A DNA stretch of 64,000 nt from Prevotella sp. (GCA_016285075.1 JAEEQB010000006.1:1-64000), one strand, 5' to 3'. Shown: positions 48,525 to 59,956, numbered from the stretch's first letter. Numbers and translations: made by a program. Notes: generated from the sequence alone by a model not told the origin.

Positions 48525-49958
48525 TTAGTTATGGTTATTAACAGTTTTGAGGACATCCTTATTTACTGAGAAGGTGAATTTCCGACGGAGAGCAGCTACC
48601 CACTCGCGTTCCAATTCTTCCTGATAGTCGGCAACGACAAGTCCCCGAACGTCGGTATAGTCCTCGGGTCCTTTTTTCAGGATTTTGCCATATACCGCAT
48701 CAATGGGATAGTCCTCCAAGGAAGTAACCGTTGTGTCACGCTTGAACACTTCTCTGTCAATAAGGGCATTGTCTCCACGCTTGAAGATCCCCTTCTCCAC
48801 CCGTATGCGGATGACGGAATCAGGATTGAACGTGGCACGCAGAACCTCGGGCCAACGATCGAAAGGTACCTTCTTGATACTGTTTTTGACAGCCTTGACA
48901 TCGGCCTTATCCTTGACATGATAGGCAATACCTTTATAGCGCGGCTCATTCCATGCATATTTCTTCTTGTTCTTAGAGAAATAGGTCGCCAATCCTACCT
49001 CATCCTTGGCGGCCCGCTCCCATACCTCACGATTACTTACTTCATAGAGTAGGAGACCTTCGTAATACTCACGAATCAGATTACTCAATTCAGGGTCGGA
49101 AGCAGCATATTCGTCTGCCTTCTTCTTCATCAGATCGGCGCGGCTGATACCTGTCTCGGCGGCGAGCGTATCAGCTTTCTGGTTAGCAATATAATCGCGG
49201 AGGCCACGTTGTTCTATGAACTTCAGTATAGACTCCCGATGCTCTTCAAACGGTTCTAACTGCTTGTGACCTTTCATCAGGATGATATGATAGCCATAGG
49301 GAGACTGCACAATACCGGACATCTCTCCATCTTTCAAAGCAAATGCAGCATCCTCAAACTCCTTCACCAACTGTCCGCGCTGTACAAATGGTAAGAGTCC
49401 ACCCTGGGCTGCTGAGCCCGGGTCTTGCGAAACCTTCTTTGCCAGCTCGGCAAAATCAGCACCGTTTTTCAATGCAGTATAAATGGAGTCTATACGGACC
49501 TTGGCAGCGGCCAACTGCTCTGGTGTAGCTTTCTGTTCAAGGCGAAGAAGGATATGTGCCGTTTGGATAAGTCCGTCAGGACCGATACGTTCCTTTGTCT
49601 GGTTATAGATACGGTGAGCCTCTGCCTCCACATCCTCATCAGTCACAAGGAGAGGCAGTATCTGCTGGTCGCGATATTGGGCAAACTCCTCACGGAAGGA
49701 GGTAAGTGTGTCAAGATGACGATCCAGCGCCTCAGCAACTTTCAGTTTGTAATTGATGAAGAGATCCACATACTCGTCAACAGTCTTCTTGTCGATGACC
49801 CCCTCAGAGTTGTTCTTGTTGTAACTATATTCAAACTCGCTACGGAGAACATCCTTACCATTGACAGTCATCACGACAGGATCACTGCCCTGAGACTGGG
49901 ACAGGGTCGCAGCATACGGTAAAGCGGCAAGCAGGGCAGCTATTGCTATCTTTCTCAT
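48525..49958 (-). CDS. Parvulin-type periplasmic PPIase (PpiC/SurA family)
   Basis: A 477-residue exported PPIase. The signal region MRKIAIAALLAALPYAATLS leads into a SurA-like N-terminal domain (VMTVNGKDVLRSEFEYSYNK near 30) and a parvulin domain with TAHILLRLEQKATPEQLAAA, DFAELAKKVSQDPGSAAQGG and VQSPYGYHIILMKGHKQLEP (residues ~145-245). The C-terminal half is helical. The end of the signal peptide (LPYAATLSQSQGS) is encoded by a degenerate copy of the dispersed palindrome at 49895-49918. The start at 49958 is used since the longer frame overlaps guaB. It follows guaB by 19 bases. Confidence 0.85.
   Translation of the reverse strand: MRKIAIAALLAALPYAATLSQSQGSDPVVMTVNGKDVLRSEFEYSYNKNNSEGVIDKKTVDEYVDLFINYKLKVAEALDRHLDTLTSFREEFAQYRDQQILPLLVTDEDVEAEAHRIYNQTKERIGPDGLIQTAHILLRLEQKATPEQLAAAKVRIDSIYTALKNGADFAELAKKVSQDPGSAAQGGLLPFVQRGQLVKEFEDAAFALKDGEMSGIVQSPYGYHIILMKGHKQLEPFEEHRESILKFIEQRGLRDYIANQKADTLAAETGISRADLMKKKADEYAASDPELSNLIREYYEGLLLYEVSNREVWERAAKDEVGLATYFSKNKKKYAWNEPRYKGIAYHVKDKADVKAVKNSIKKVPFDRWPEVLRATFNPDSVIRIRVEKGIFKRGDNALIDREVFKRDTTVTSLEDYPIDAVYGKILKKGPEDYTDVRGLVVADYQEELEREWVAALRRKFTFSVNKDVLKTVNNHN
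49895..49918. repeat. Dispersed palindrome, copy 4 (degenerate, inside the PPIase signal peptide)
   Basis: CTGGGACAGGGTCGCAGCAT and flanks align with the purB copy at about 20 of 24 positions, including the CGCAGCATACGG end, but one arm has decayed. It is read in a different frame from the purB copy. Confidence 0.6.
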
Positions 49959-49977
49959 CTTCTCGATAATTATCATA

Positions 49978-51574
<1,597 letters not shown>

Positions 51575-51578
51575 TGTC

Positions 51579-53753
51579 TCAGTTCGCCATTTCGGAAATA
51601 AACTTAATACGCACAAGACGGATTTCCGTCTCGTCGCCACCCAGTTCCTGAATGGCAGCCTCAAGGTCATCGGTATCGGAATCAGCGAAATAATCATAAA
51701 TCTCATCAACGCGCTCCTCATCCATCACCTCTTCGAGGAAATAGTCAATGTTCAGTTTGGTGCCACTGTAAACGATAGCCTCCACCTCATCGAGCAGGTC
51801 GTCGAAGTCAATATTCTGAGCCGTTGCTATATCGTCAAGTGCTATCTGACGGTCAATGTTCTGAATGATCTTCACCTTCAGCAGCGACTTCTTGGCAACG
51901 GTACGTACTCTGAGGTCAGCTTGGCGTACGATATTATTCTCGTCGCAATAGCTCTTAATGAGATCCACGAACTCCTTGGCATAAGGCTGCTTTACCTTTC
52001 CTTCTCCGACGCCCTGAATGCTCTTCAGTTCTTCAAGGGTGACAGGATAGTCCGTGGCCATCTGTTCGATGCTCACATCCTGGAAAATCACATAGGGAGG
52101 ACGTTCCAAGCGTCGTGACACTTTCTTTCGCAAATCCATGAGCATAGCAGACAGCATGGGATCAAGTGCACTGGTCTGACCTTCATGTTCGTCACCTCCT
52201 CCATCGGCATCAAGGAAATCATGATCCTTGACAATCATAAATGACCTTGGTGCCTTCAGGAACTTCCTTCCTGCGGATGTAAGCTTCAACAGGCCATAGT
52301 TCTCTACCTCTTTCTTCAGATAGCCGGCAATGAGTGCCTGACGGATGACTGGATTCCAGATCTTCGGATCATCATCCTCTCCGGAGCCGAAAGCATCCAA
52401 TTCTTGATGATGATGTGCAACAATCTCGTCTGTCGAACGTCCCCGGATAAAGTCAACAATATAGTCAGAGCGGAAATTCTCTTTGAGTACCTGTATAGCT
52501 GTCAGCACTGTCACCAGTTGCTCGCTTCCTTCAATCTTCTCCTTGGGATGCAGGCAGTTATCGCAGTTATGGCAGTTCTCCTCCTTATACTCCTCGCCAA
52601 AATAATGGAGCAGCATCTTCCTGCGGCAGACCGAGGTCTCTGCATAGGCAGCCGTCTCCTGGAGCAGCTGACGCCCAATGTCTTGCTCGGCAACGGGCTT
52701 GCCTTCCATGAACTTATCAAGTTTCTGAAGGTCCTTGTAACTGTAGAAAGCCAGACAAATACCTTCTCTACCATCACGACCGGCACGTCCTGTCTCCTGA
52801 TAATAGCCTTCCAACGATTTGGGAATGTCATAATGGATAACAAAGCGTACATCAGGCTTATCAATACCCATGCCAAAGGCAATAGTAGCGACGATGACAT
52901 CAATATCCTGCATAAGGAATGCATCCTGGGTCTGTGTCCTGGTGCCAGAGTCTAATCCTGCATGATAGGCCAGCGCCTTGATATCATTAGCGCGAAGGAT
53001 TTCTGCCAGTTCTTCCACTTTCTTTCTCGAGAGGCAATAGATAATGCCACTCTTTCCCGGATGCTGCTTGATAAAACGTATGATGTCCTTATCAACGTCA
53101 ATAGTCTTTGGACGAACCTCATAATAGAGGTTGGGCCGGTTAAAGGAGCTCTTGAACTCATTGGCATCGACCATGCCTAAGTTTTTTTTGATATCGGCAC
53201 GCACTTTATCCGTAGCTGTAGCTGTCAAGGCGATAATAGGTGCCTTGCCTATTTCATTGACAATGGGCCTGATGCGACGGTATTCCGGACGGAAGTCATG
53301 TCCCCATTCCGAGATACAGTGAGCCTCGTCGACAGCATAGAAGGAAATCTTCACCGACTTCAGGAATTCCACATTCTCCTCCTTCGTAAGGGACTCCGGA
53401 GCCACATAGAGCAGCTTGGTTATACCAGCACGTACATCGGCCTTCACCTGGTCAATGGCAGCCTTGTTGAGTGATGAGTTCAGATAATGCGCCGTGCCCT
53501 CCTCGCTCATAGAACTGATGACATCAACTTGGTTTTTCATCAGAGCTATCAGGGGAGAAATGACTATAGCCGTACCTTCCATGAGCAGTGACGGCAGTTG
53601 ATAGCAAAGCGACTTACCGCCACCTGTTGGCATTAGTACAAAAGTGTCGTTGCCATTCAACACGTTACGGATAATCGCCTCTTGGTCGCCTTTGAATTTG
53701 TCGAAACCGAAATACTTCTTTAAGGCTCCTGTCAGATTTTCGTTTGTTTTCAT
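51579..53753 (-). CDS. recQ: ATP-dependent DNA helicase RecQ
   Basis: A 724-residue superfamily-2 3'-5' helicase. Motifs: Walker A LMPTGGGKSLCYQLP near residue 35, DEAH in YAVDEAHCISEWGHDFRPEY near 135, and ATIAFGMGIDKPDVRFVIHY with QETGRAGRDGREGICL (motifs V/VI) near 290-325. The RQC zinc site carries CRRKMLL-(n)-CHNCDNC near 375, and an HRDC domain follows near 520-600. An acidic C-terminal extension (residues ~630-715) is typical of Bacteroidota RecQ. The start at 53753 (MKTNENLTG) follows an AAAGAAGGACC purine tract. It lies 33 bases after clpX. Confidence 0.93.
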   Translation of the reverse strand: MKTNENLTGALKKYFGFDKFKGDQEAIIRNVLNGNDTFVLMPTGGGKSLCYQLPSLLMEGTAIVISPLIALMKNQVDVISSMSEEGTAHYLNSSLNKAAIDQVKADVRAGITKLLYVAPESLTKEENVEFLKSVKISFYAVDEAHCISEWGHDFRPEYRRIRPIVNEIGKAPIIALTATATDKVRADIKKNLGMVDANEFKSSFNRPNLYYEVRPKTIDVDKDIIRFIKQHPGKSGIIYCLSRKKVEELAEILRANDIKALAYHAGLDSGTRTQTQDAFLMQDIDVIVATIAFGMGIDKPDVRFVIHYDIPKSLEGYYQETGRAGRDGREGICLAFYSYKDLQKLDKFMEGKPVAEQDIGRQLLQETAAYAETSVCRRKMLLHYFGEEYKEENCHNCDNCLHPKEKIEGSEQLVTVLTAIQVLKENFRSDYIVDFIRGRSTDEIVAHHHQELDAFGSGEDDDPKIWNPVIRQALIAGYLKKEVENYGLLKLTSAGRKFLKAPRSFMIVKDHDFLDADGGGDEHEGQTSALDPMLSAMLMDLRKKVSRRLERPPYVIFQDVSIEQMATDYPVTLEELKSIQGVGEGKVKQPYAKEFVDLIKSYCDENNIVRQADLRVRTVAKKSLLKVKIIQNIDRQIALDDIATAQNIDFDDLLDEVEAIVYSGTKLNIDYFLEEVMDEERVDEIYDYFADSDTDDLEAAIQELGGDETEIRLVRIKFISEMAN

Positions 53754-53786
53754 AGGTCCTTCTTTCAATGTTGATATATTCGACGG

Positions 53787-55019
53787 CTATGATGCAAGCC
53801 GATCAATATGAGACTTCTCAAACTGACGCTGAGCATACTCAAGCGTCACTTCAAATTTCTTTATCTTTTTTGACGGGATATCGAACATGGCATCCATCAT
53901 GATATTCTCAACGATAGAACGTAGTCCTCGGGCCCCAAGCTTATATTCCACTGCCTTGTCAACAATCAGTTTTAAAGCATCAGGAGCAAACGTCAGCTCT
54001 ACACCATCCATTTGGAACAGCTTGACAAACTGCTTGATAATAGCATTCTTCGGTTCCATGAGGATACGCTCCAACGCTTCTCGGTCAAGTGGATTCAAAT
54101 AGGTAAGCACAGGAAGACGACCGATAATCTCTGGTATCAATCCGAAAGACTTCAGGTCCTGGGGTGCCACATATTGCATCAGGTCCTCTTTATCAATTTT
54201 TCTGACATTTTGCACGGAATTATAACCAACCACATGGGTATTCAACCGTTGTGCAATCTTACGTTCTATTCCATCGAAGGCACCACCGCAGATAAACAGG
54301 ATGTTGCGGGTGTCCACATGGATATAATCCTGGTCTGGGTGTTTGCGTCCTCCCTTTGGAGGTACATTGACTATGGTGCCTTCTAGCAATTTCAGCAACC
54401 CCTGCTGCACGCCCTCTCCACTAACGTCACGCGTTATCGAAGGATTGTCAGTCTTGCGGGCGATTTTGTCAATCTCATCGATGAAGACGATACCTTTTTG
54501 GGCAGCCTCCACATTAAAGTCCGCCACCTGAAGCAGACGGGTGAGTATACTTTCCACATCTTCACCAACATAACCGGCCTCAGTAAACACTGTTGCATCG
54601 ACAATGGTGAAAGGAACATCCAGCATCCGGGCAATGGTACGGGCCATGAGTGTCTTACCCGTACCTGTAGATCCAACCATGATGATGTTCGACTTTTCTA
54701 TTTCAACACCATTCTTGTCATCGGGCTGCTGCAGCCGTTTATAATGATTATAGACCGCCACAGAAAGATAACGCTTAGCCTCATCCTGACCAATGACGTA
54801 CTGATCCAAATAATCCTTTATTTCCTTCGGTTTAGGAACAGACTTTGATTTTGGTCCACCTTTCTTCTTACCATTTTTCCCGTCTGTATCCGTTAAGTTT
54901 TCCTGAACAATTCTATAAGCCTGCTGTGCACAGTCTTCACAGATATAGCCATTGATACCTGTGATGAGCAGCCGTACTTCGCGATCGTTTCTTCCGCAGA
55001 AGCTACATTCTTTCTTCAT
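53787..55019 (-). CDS. clpX: ClpX ATPase subunit
   Basis: A 410-residue AAA+ unfoldase for ClpP. The N-terminal zinc-binding domain ([20 protein letters not shown], then CEDC) recruits substrates. The AAA core has Walker [16 protein letters not shown] near residue 118, Walker [14 protein letters not shown] near 175, pore loop AGYVGEDVE near 148, the sensor-2 [11 protein letters not shown] near 365, and the ClpP-docking IGF-type loop region around RLPVLTYLN. Downstream of clpP (40-base gap) and upstream of recQ in the usual Bacteroidota order. Confidence 0.96.
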   Translation of the reverse strand: MKKECSFCGRNDREVRLLITGINGYICEDCAQQAYRIVQENLTDTDGKNGKKKGGPKSKSVPKPKEIKDYLDQYVIGQDEAKRYLSVAVYNHYKRLQQPDDKNGVEIEKSNIIMVGSTGTGKTLMARTIARMLDVPFTIVDATVFTEAGYVGEDVESILTRLLQVADFNVEAAQKGIVFIDEIDKIARKTDNPSITRDVSGEGVQQGLLKLLEGTIVNVPPKGGRKHPDQDYIHVDTRNILFICGGAFDGIERKIAQRLNTHVVGYNSVQNVRKIDKEDLMQYVAPQDLKSFGLIPEIIGRLPVLTYLNPLDREALERILMEPKNAIIKQFVKLFQMDGVELTFAPDALKLIVDKAVEYKLGARGLRSIVENIMMDAMFDIPSKKIKKFEVTLEYAQRQFEKSHIDRLAS

Positions 55020-55059
55020 TCTTCTTTCTTCTTTACTCTTCCTTCAACCTTTCATCTTT

Positions 55060-55722
55060 CTATTTCCTGACCAGAACCTGGTCAATCATTCCATACTCCT
55101 TGGCTTCTTCAGCCGTCATCCAATAGTTACGGTCTGAGTCAGCATACACCTTGTCGTAAGGTGTGTGGGAATGGTCGGAAATAATGGTATAGAGTTCTTT
55201 CTTAACCTTCTGTATCTCACGGGCCTCTATCTCTATGTCACTGGCCTGACCCTGCACACCACCCAAAGGCTGGTGAATCATCACACGGCTGTGAGGCAGT
55301 GCAGACCGCTTACCCTCCTGCCCTGACACAAGCAGTACTGCAGCCATTGAGGCAGCCATGCCAGTACAGATGGTTGCTACATCGCTAGTGATGAACTGCA
55401 TAGTATCGTAGATACCTAGTCCCGCATAGACGCTACCACCCGGAGAGTTAATGTAAATCGAGATGTCTTTGCCAGAGTCTACGGAGTCAAGGTAGAGTAA
55501 TTGTGCCTGCAGGGTATTGGCAGTATAGTCATCAATCTGTGTGCCGAGGAAGATGATTCGATCCATCATCAGCCGTGAGAAGACATCCATCTGAGTAACG
55601 TTCAATTGACGCTCCTCCAGGATGTAAGGGTTCAGATACTGAGCCTGTGCCTTCATCACGTCATCGAGCACAAGGCCATTCATTCCTAAATGCTTGGTAG
55701 CATATTTTCTAAAATCGTTCAT
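55060..55722 (-). CDS. clpP: ClpP protease subunit
   Basis: A 220-residue serine protease. The catalytic Ser lies in CTGMAASMAAVLLVSG (GMAASM), His in PHSRVMIHQPLGGVQ, and Asp near IISDHSHTPYDKV, in the usual order and spacing. It forms the tetradecamer that works with ClpX. An N-terminal extension of ~15 residues (MNDFRKYATKHLGMNG) resembles the processed propeptide of Bacteroidota ClpP. Its promoter lies inside a 12-bp inverted repeat upstream. Confidence 0.95.
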   Translation of the reverse strand: MNDFRKYATKHLGMNGLVLDDVMKAQAQYLNPYILEERQLNVTQMDVFSRLMMDRIIFLGTQIDDYTANTLQAQLLYLDSVDSGKDISIYINSPGGSVYAGLGIYDTMQFITSDVATICTGMAASMAAVLLVSGQEGKRSALPHSRVMIHQPLGGVQGQASDIEIEAREIQKVKKELYTIISDHSHTPYDKVYADSDRNYWMTAEEAKEYGMIDQVLVRK

Positions 55723-55758
55723 ATCTATCTGTTTTAAAGCGCTTTTTCAAATAAAAGA

Positions 55759-55825
55759 CTGAGGTTATCGGCCTTTTATCATCAAATGTAGATACAAAGA
55801 TAATAAAAAAAGTCGATAACCTCAG
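55759..55825 (-). promoter_or_regulatory. clpP promoter enclosed by a 12-bp inverted repeat
   Basis: CTGAGGTTATCG (55759-55770) and CGATAACCTCAG (55814-55825) are perfect inverted arms 43 bases apart. Between them TATCTTTG (complement of 55795-55802) is a -7 element for clpP. The upstream arm covers the -33 position and the downstream arm the early transcript, an arrangement suited to an operator pair. A tig read-through transcript could instead fold it as a long hairpin. Confidence 0.55.
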
Positions 55826-55854
55826 AAAAAATCTGTGTTTTTTACGAAAAATAA

Positions 55855-57213
55855 CTATTTTTCTGCCATCAGCTTGTTAAATTCCTCCAAAGAGACACTT
55901 TTTTCGGTTAATTTTACCACTGACTTCAGAGTTTGCATGAGTTTCTCATCGACAGCACGATCCACAAAGCCGTCAACGCTCTCACGTTTCTTCATCTGTT
56001 CTGCAGCATAATTCTCGAGCACGTCTTCAGGAACGTTGCTCATACCGTACTGGGCAAACTGCTGACGTACAGCTTCCTTGGCAACAGCCTTCACGTCGTC
56101 ATTCTCTACCTTAATATTATTAGCGGCAACGAGCTGTTCTTTGATAAGATGCCACTTCAGCTCACGGATGCTGCCCTCGAAATTCTTCTCCACATAATCG
56201 GCACCACGATCCTGATTGTTCAAAATCATCACACGTTTCAACAGAGCCTCAGGGAACTTCACTTCGCCTACCTTCTTCTCTACATAGGTACGGACATCCT
56301 GGAGGAAGCGGAAATCGCTATTCTGCTGCAATTGTGGTTGGATGGTTTCTTCAATCTTCTGGCGGAACTCTTTCTCATCCTTGCAGGAGCCTTCTCCGAA
56401 TACACGGTCAAAGAGAGCCTGGTTCACCTCAGCAGGCTGGAAATGGCGAATTTCCGTCACTTGATAGCTGAAGTCGCTCTCCAAGTCCTTCACCTGTTCT
56501 TTATCAACCTTCAACAAGGCTGCCACCTCAGCATCATTATTCGGATAAGCTTTTTTGGGGTTGAAGGTAATGATGTCACCAGGCTTGCAGCCATCAAACA
56601 ACTTACGCTGAGATTCTTCCTTGATATAAGCAGGCATAATCATACCGCTATCCGTTGTGATACCACCTTCCAGGGTGTTACCCTCAGCATCGAGCTGCCG
56701 CAAGTCACCCGTCAGAGTGTCGTTGCCACTAAATATCTCGGCTTTCTGGAACTCACCTGCCTGCTGGGCATACATTTTCACCTGATTGTCGATCAGTTTA
56801 TCGTCCACCTTAATATTATAATAGGTAATCTTGTCCTTAGAATTCAGCTCTACCTGCATCTCAGGAGCCACAGCGATATCAAACACAAAGGTAAAAGGAC
56901 CATCGCCAGCCAGGTCCTGAGGCTGCTGCTTCTCGCTGGCCAGAGGCTCACCTAACATCTGTATATTATTCTCACGGATATATCCTGTCAGTTTCTCACC
57001 CAACAGACGATTGATTTCGTCCATCTTCACCTGAGTGCCAAACTGGCGTTTGATCATACCCATAGGAGCCATTCCTGGACGGAAACCTGGAATATTGGCA
57101 CGTTTGCGATAGTCCTTTAACATCTTGTCTACCTTCTCCTGATAGTCTTCCTTCTCAACGGTTATCGTCATCAAGCCGTTGATTTTGTCGGTGGTTTCAA
57201 ATAAGATATTCAT
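55855..57213 (-). CDS. tig: Trigger factor
   Basis: A 452-residue ribosome-associated chaperone. The N-terminal ribosome-binding region carries RANIPGFRPGMAPMGMIKRQ (family signature G-F-R-x-G-x-x-P) near residues 37-56. The central PPIase-like domain (~150-240) is followed by a long helical C-terminal domain. Length is normal. First gene of the tig-clpP-clpX-recQ series, with its own promoter at 57258-57265. Confidence 0.93.
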   Translation of the reverse strand: MNILFETTDKINGLMTITVEKEDYQEKVDKMLKDYRKRANIPGFRPGMAPMGMIKRQFGTQVKMDEINRLLGEKLTGYIRENNIQMLGEPLASEKQQPQDLAGDGPFTFVFDIAVAPEMQVELNSKDKITYYNIKVDDKLIDNQVKMYAQQAGEFQKAEIFSGNDTLTGDLRQLDAEGNTLEGGITTDSGMIMPAYIKEESQRKLFDGCKPGDIITFNPKKAYPNNDAEVAALLKVDKEQVKDLESDFSYQVTEIRHFQPAEVNQALFDRVFGEGSCKDEKEFRQKIEETIQPQLQQNSDFRFLQDVRTYVEKKVGEVKFPEALLKRVMILNNQDRGADYVEKNFEGSIRELKWHLIKEQLVAANNIKVENDDVKAVAKEAVRQQFAQYGMSNVPEDVLENYAAEQMKKRESVDGFVDRAVDEKLMQTLKSVVKLTEKSVSLEEFNKLMAEK

Positions 57214-57257
57214 CTTTTCTATTTACGATTTATTTGTGATTTCTTGAAATTGAGGTG

Positions 57258-57265
57258 CAAAATTA
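57258..57265 (-). promoter_or_regulatory. -7 promoter element of tig
   Basis: TAATTTTG on the minus strand (complement of 57258-57265). A second identical TAATTTTG (complement of 57288-57295) lies 30 bases upstream, so tandem promoters are possible. Confidence 0.6.
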
Positions 57266-57340
57266 CGGATAAATGCTGTAAAAGCCGCAAAATTACCAAT
57301 TTTTAACGCAACAAGACTGGCTGACACGACAATTTTGCTG

Positions 57341-57348
57341 TAATTTTG
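57341..57348 (+). promoter_or_regulatory. -7 promoter element of the threonine aldolase gene
   Basis: TAATTTTG, 76 bases before the start codon at 57425, leaving a leader of about 70 bases. Confidence 0.6.
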
Positions 57349-57424
57349 CAGGGAAAAATCACGAAGAAGGACTTGCTACTTGTCTGGCTTGTCCAAGAAA
57401 TAGTTAAATCATAATAAACCACAG

Positions 57425-58459
57425 ATGATTTCATTTGAATGCGACTATAATAACGGAGCCTGCCAGCAGGTGCTTGACAACTTGGTCAGGAACAACGGTG
57501 CAAAACCCACCCCTTATGGTTTTGACGAATTCTCGGAACGAGCCAAGGATCGCATTCGCGAGGCATGCGGACTGCCAGATGCTCAGATTTTCTTTCTCAC
57601 TGGCGGGACACAGACCAACGCCACCACCATTGACTCCATGCTCTACCAGTATGAGGGGGTGATCTGCGTGGGCAGTGGCCATATCAATGTCCACGAGGCC
57701 GGAGCCGTAGAGTTCACGGAGCATAAGATCATCACTATCGGCGACACGATGGGCAAGATGGAAGCACGGGTGCTGGACAATTATTTAGACGACTACATGC
57801 ACGATGGCAACAAAGACCACGCTGTTCACCCAGGTCTGGTCTACATCACCTTCCCCACAGAATTCGGCACACTCTATACAGCAAAGGAACTGGCAGATCT
57901 CTATCAGGTGTGCCAGCACTACGAGATTCCTCTTTATATTGACGGTGCCCGTCTGGGCTACGGTCTAATGGCTGAGGGCAACGATGTCACCCTCCCCTTC
58001 CTGGCACGCCACTGCGATGTGTTCTATATAGGAGGCACAAAAATCGGTGCGCTCTGTGGTGAGGCTGTTGTATTCACTAACCGTAAGGCTCACAAACATT
58101 TCTTCTCCATTCAGAAGCAACATGGTGCGGTCATTGCAAAGGGTGCCCTCATTGGTCTGCAATTTGAGGCGCTGTTCACCGACAAACTGTACTTCCGTCT
58201 GGCAGAACATGCCATTCGGATGGCTATGCGTATGAAACAGCTATTTCAGCGTAAAGGATTCCAGTTCTATGTCGACTCCCCTACAAATCAGCAATTCGTT
58301 ATCATCGACAATGAACAGGCAGATCGTTTAAGCCGCCAGATACAGTTTAACCACTTTGGACAAACCGACAAGCACCATACCATCTGCCGTTTTGTTACCA
58401 GCTGGTCAACAACAGAGGAGGAACTGGACGAACTTGAGAGAGTATTAAGTGAGAAATGA
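57425..58459 (+). CDS. Low-specificity threonine aldolase / beta-eliminating lyase
   Basis: A 344-residue PLP enzyme of the threonine aldolase family, expected to cleave L-threonine or allo-threonine to glycine and acetaldehyde. Features: FFLTGGTQTNATTIDSML near residues 57-74, VGSGHINVHEAGAVEFT near 82 (His stacking on PLP), LYIDGARLGYGLMAEG near 170 (PLP-binding Asp and Arg), and FYIGGTKIGALCGEAVVF near 200, with the PLP lysine in GGTK. Length is typical. It is divergent from tig. Some members use other beta-hydroxy amino acids. Confidence 0.9.
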   Translation: MISFECDYNNGACQQVLDNLVRNNGAKPTPYGFDEFSERAKDRIREACGLPDAQIFFLTGGTQTNATTIDSMLYQYEGVICVGSGHINVHEAGAVEFTEHKIITIGDTMGKMEARVLDNYLDDYMHDGNKDHAVHPGLVYITFPTEFGTLYTAKELADLYQVCQHYEIPLYIDGARLGYGLMAEGNDVTLPFLARHCDVFYIGGTKIGALCGEAVVFTNRKAHKHFFSIQKQHGAVIAKGALIGLQFEALFTDKLYFRLAEHAIRMAMRMKQLFQRKGFQFYVDSPTNQQFVIIDNEQADRLSRQIQFNHFGQTDKHHTICRFVTSWSTTEEELDELERVLSEK

Positions 58460-58486
58460 TGAGTGTCTTGGTCTGAAGAGGAAAGG

Positions 58487-59932
58487 ATGAACGAACATAA
58501 TCCCAGGAAAGAGAACAATTCATTGTGGCGGAAGAATCTTCCGCTAATAATTACTTTTCCCTTCTTGCTCATCGTCATTTTCTGTTTCTTCCAATACTGG
58601 TATCCCTGTCATTTCTTCTATCAGGAGCAGAACCAGCTGTTCCTATGGGACTGGGAATATGTGGGAAGCTACTTTAACAAGCCCGGTGGGTTGTCCCGTC
58701 TCTGCGGCGATTTTCTAACCCAGCTATATTATTATTTGTACGCGGGCGCGTGTATTCTCACTGTCTGTCTGATGCTTATAGGCTTACTGCTGCATAGTGC
58801 TCTGCGTCACTTTGGCATGAATCGTCATCTGGCACTTACCATCACTTTGATTGTGATGCTATTCTTGGCTGCCTGCCACTTCAATGTGAGCTATCGGCTG
58901 TACAACACTATCTCTGTGCTGGGGTGGGTTCTTGTAGTTTGGCTGATCTCGCTGATTCCCAACAGATGGCTGAAGCTTTCTCTTATAGCCACAGCTCTTC
59001 TCCCTACTTATGTTCTTTTTGGCTATCCACACATCCGTCAGCTTCAAAAACCCAATTTTGTTCTCGAACAGGACTTTGCCATAGACAGTGAGTACCGCTT
59101 CGGCAACTACGACCGAGTGGTGAATATGGTGGAGAATGCAAAAGTGTTGACAGAGCAGATGCTTTTCTTCTACAATTTAGTACAGGCTCAACGAGGTGAA
59201 TTGCCAGACCATCTTCTCCAGTTTACTCCCAACCAACTTGGCACATTCTATCAAATAGGACCTGAGACGCCCCGACTGGTGATTATCAACATGAATGAAC
59301 TATATTGGGCTTTGGGCGATATGACTTTCGCCGAACGTGCTGCCATGATGACAAATGTCTTTGCGCAAGAGAACCGTAATGTTCGGATGATCAAGCGATT
59401 GGCAGAATGTGCCATCGTCAGCAAAGACACCATAGCCTCGCAGAAGTTCCTGCGGCTACTGAGCAAGACTCTCGTTTACAGGCATTGGGCAGTCAATGCG
59501 AAGAAAGGGTTGTTCAACCAGACTGAAGGTCATCAGTATGCCCTGAAGATGCGACAGGTACCCCAGCGCGACACCATCACCACCTCTGACAACGCCCACT
59601 TCATCATGGTGCAGTTGCTGGACCGCAACCCACAGAATACCGTTGCACTGGACTACATGCTTTGTAGTGACCTGCTGCTAAGGGACATTGAGAGTTTCAA
59701 ACGCGACTATGACCGTTACTGCATAGAGACCAACCGTCCACGCATCAAGAAACTCTATCAGGAGGCTCTTTGCATTTGGCTCGCCGGATCGGAAGCTCCT
59801 TTAGAGTTGTGGGAGCAGTACATCCTACAGCCAGAGATTATTCAGCGGTTCCAACAGTACAACCAGCAACGTGGCAGCAGCCGCTTCAAGGATACCTACT
59901 GGTATTTCTTTGACAAAACCAGAAATATATAG
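58487..59932 (+). CDS. Polytopic membrane protein (DUF6057-like)
   Basis: A 481-residue protein. The N-terminal ~200 residues hold about five membrane helices (LPLIITFPFLLIVIFCFFQY; LYAGACILTVCLMLIGLLLH; ALTITLIVMLFLAACHF; VLGWVLVVWLISLIP; LSLIATALLPTYVLFGY). The remaining ~280 residues are soluble and helical, TPR-like (FGNYDRVVNMVENAKVLTEQ; KFLRLLSKTLVYRHWAVNAK), probably exposed to the periplasm. It resembles DUF6057 proteins of Bacteroidales, named from memory. It is followed within 30 bases by the PD40/CxxCH lipoprotein gene, so they may act together. The ATG at 58487 directly follows GAGGAAAGG; a GTG at 58463 is a less likely alternative. Confidence 0.72.
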   Translation: MNEHNPRKENNSLWRKNLPLIITFPFLLIVIFCFFQYWYPCHFFYQEQNQLFLWDWEYVGSYFNKPGGLSRLCGDFLTQLYYYLYAGACILTVCLMLIGLLLHSALRHFGMNRHLALTITLIVMLFLAACHFNVSYRLYNTISVLGWVLVVWLISLIPNRWLKLSLIATALLPTYVLFGYPHIRQLQKPNFVLEQDFAIDSEYRFGNYDRVVNMVENAKVLTEQMLFFYNLVQAQRGELPDHLLQFTPNQLGTFYQIGPETPRLVIINMNELYWALGDMTFAERAAMMTNVFAQENRNVRMIKRLAECAIVSKDTIASQKFLRLLSKTLVYRHWAVNAKKGLFNQTEGHQYALKMRQVPQRDTITTSDNAHFIMVQLLDRNPQNTVALDYMLCSDLLLRDIESFKRDYDRYCIETNRPRIKKLYQEALCIWLAGSEAPLELWEQYILQPEIIQRFQQYNQQRGSSRFKDTYWYFFDKTRNI

Positions 59933-59950
59933 TAAGAAATGAAAAGTAAC

Positions 59951-59956
59951 AGGAGG
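59951..59956 (+). promoter_or_regulatory. Strong Shine-Dalgarno AGGAGG
   Basis: AGGAGG lies 6 bases before the ATG at 59963 of the PD40 lipoprotein gene. Such a consensus site is unusual in this window, and it decides the start over the in-frame ATG at 59939. Confidence 0.7.
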
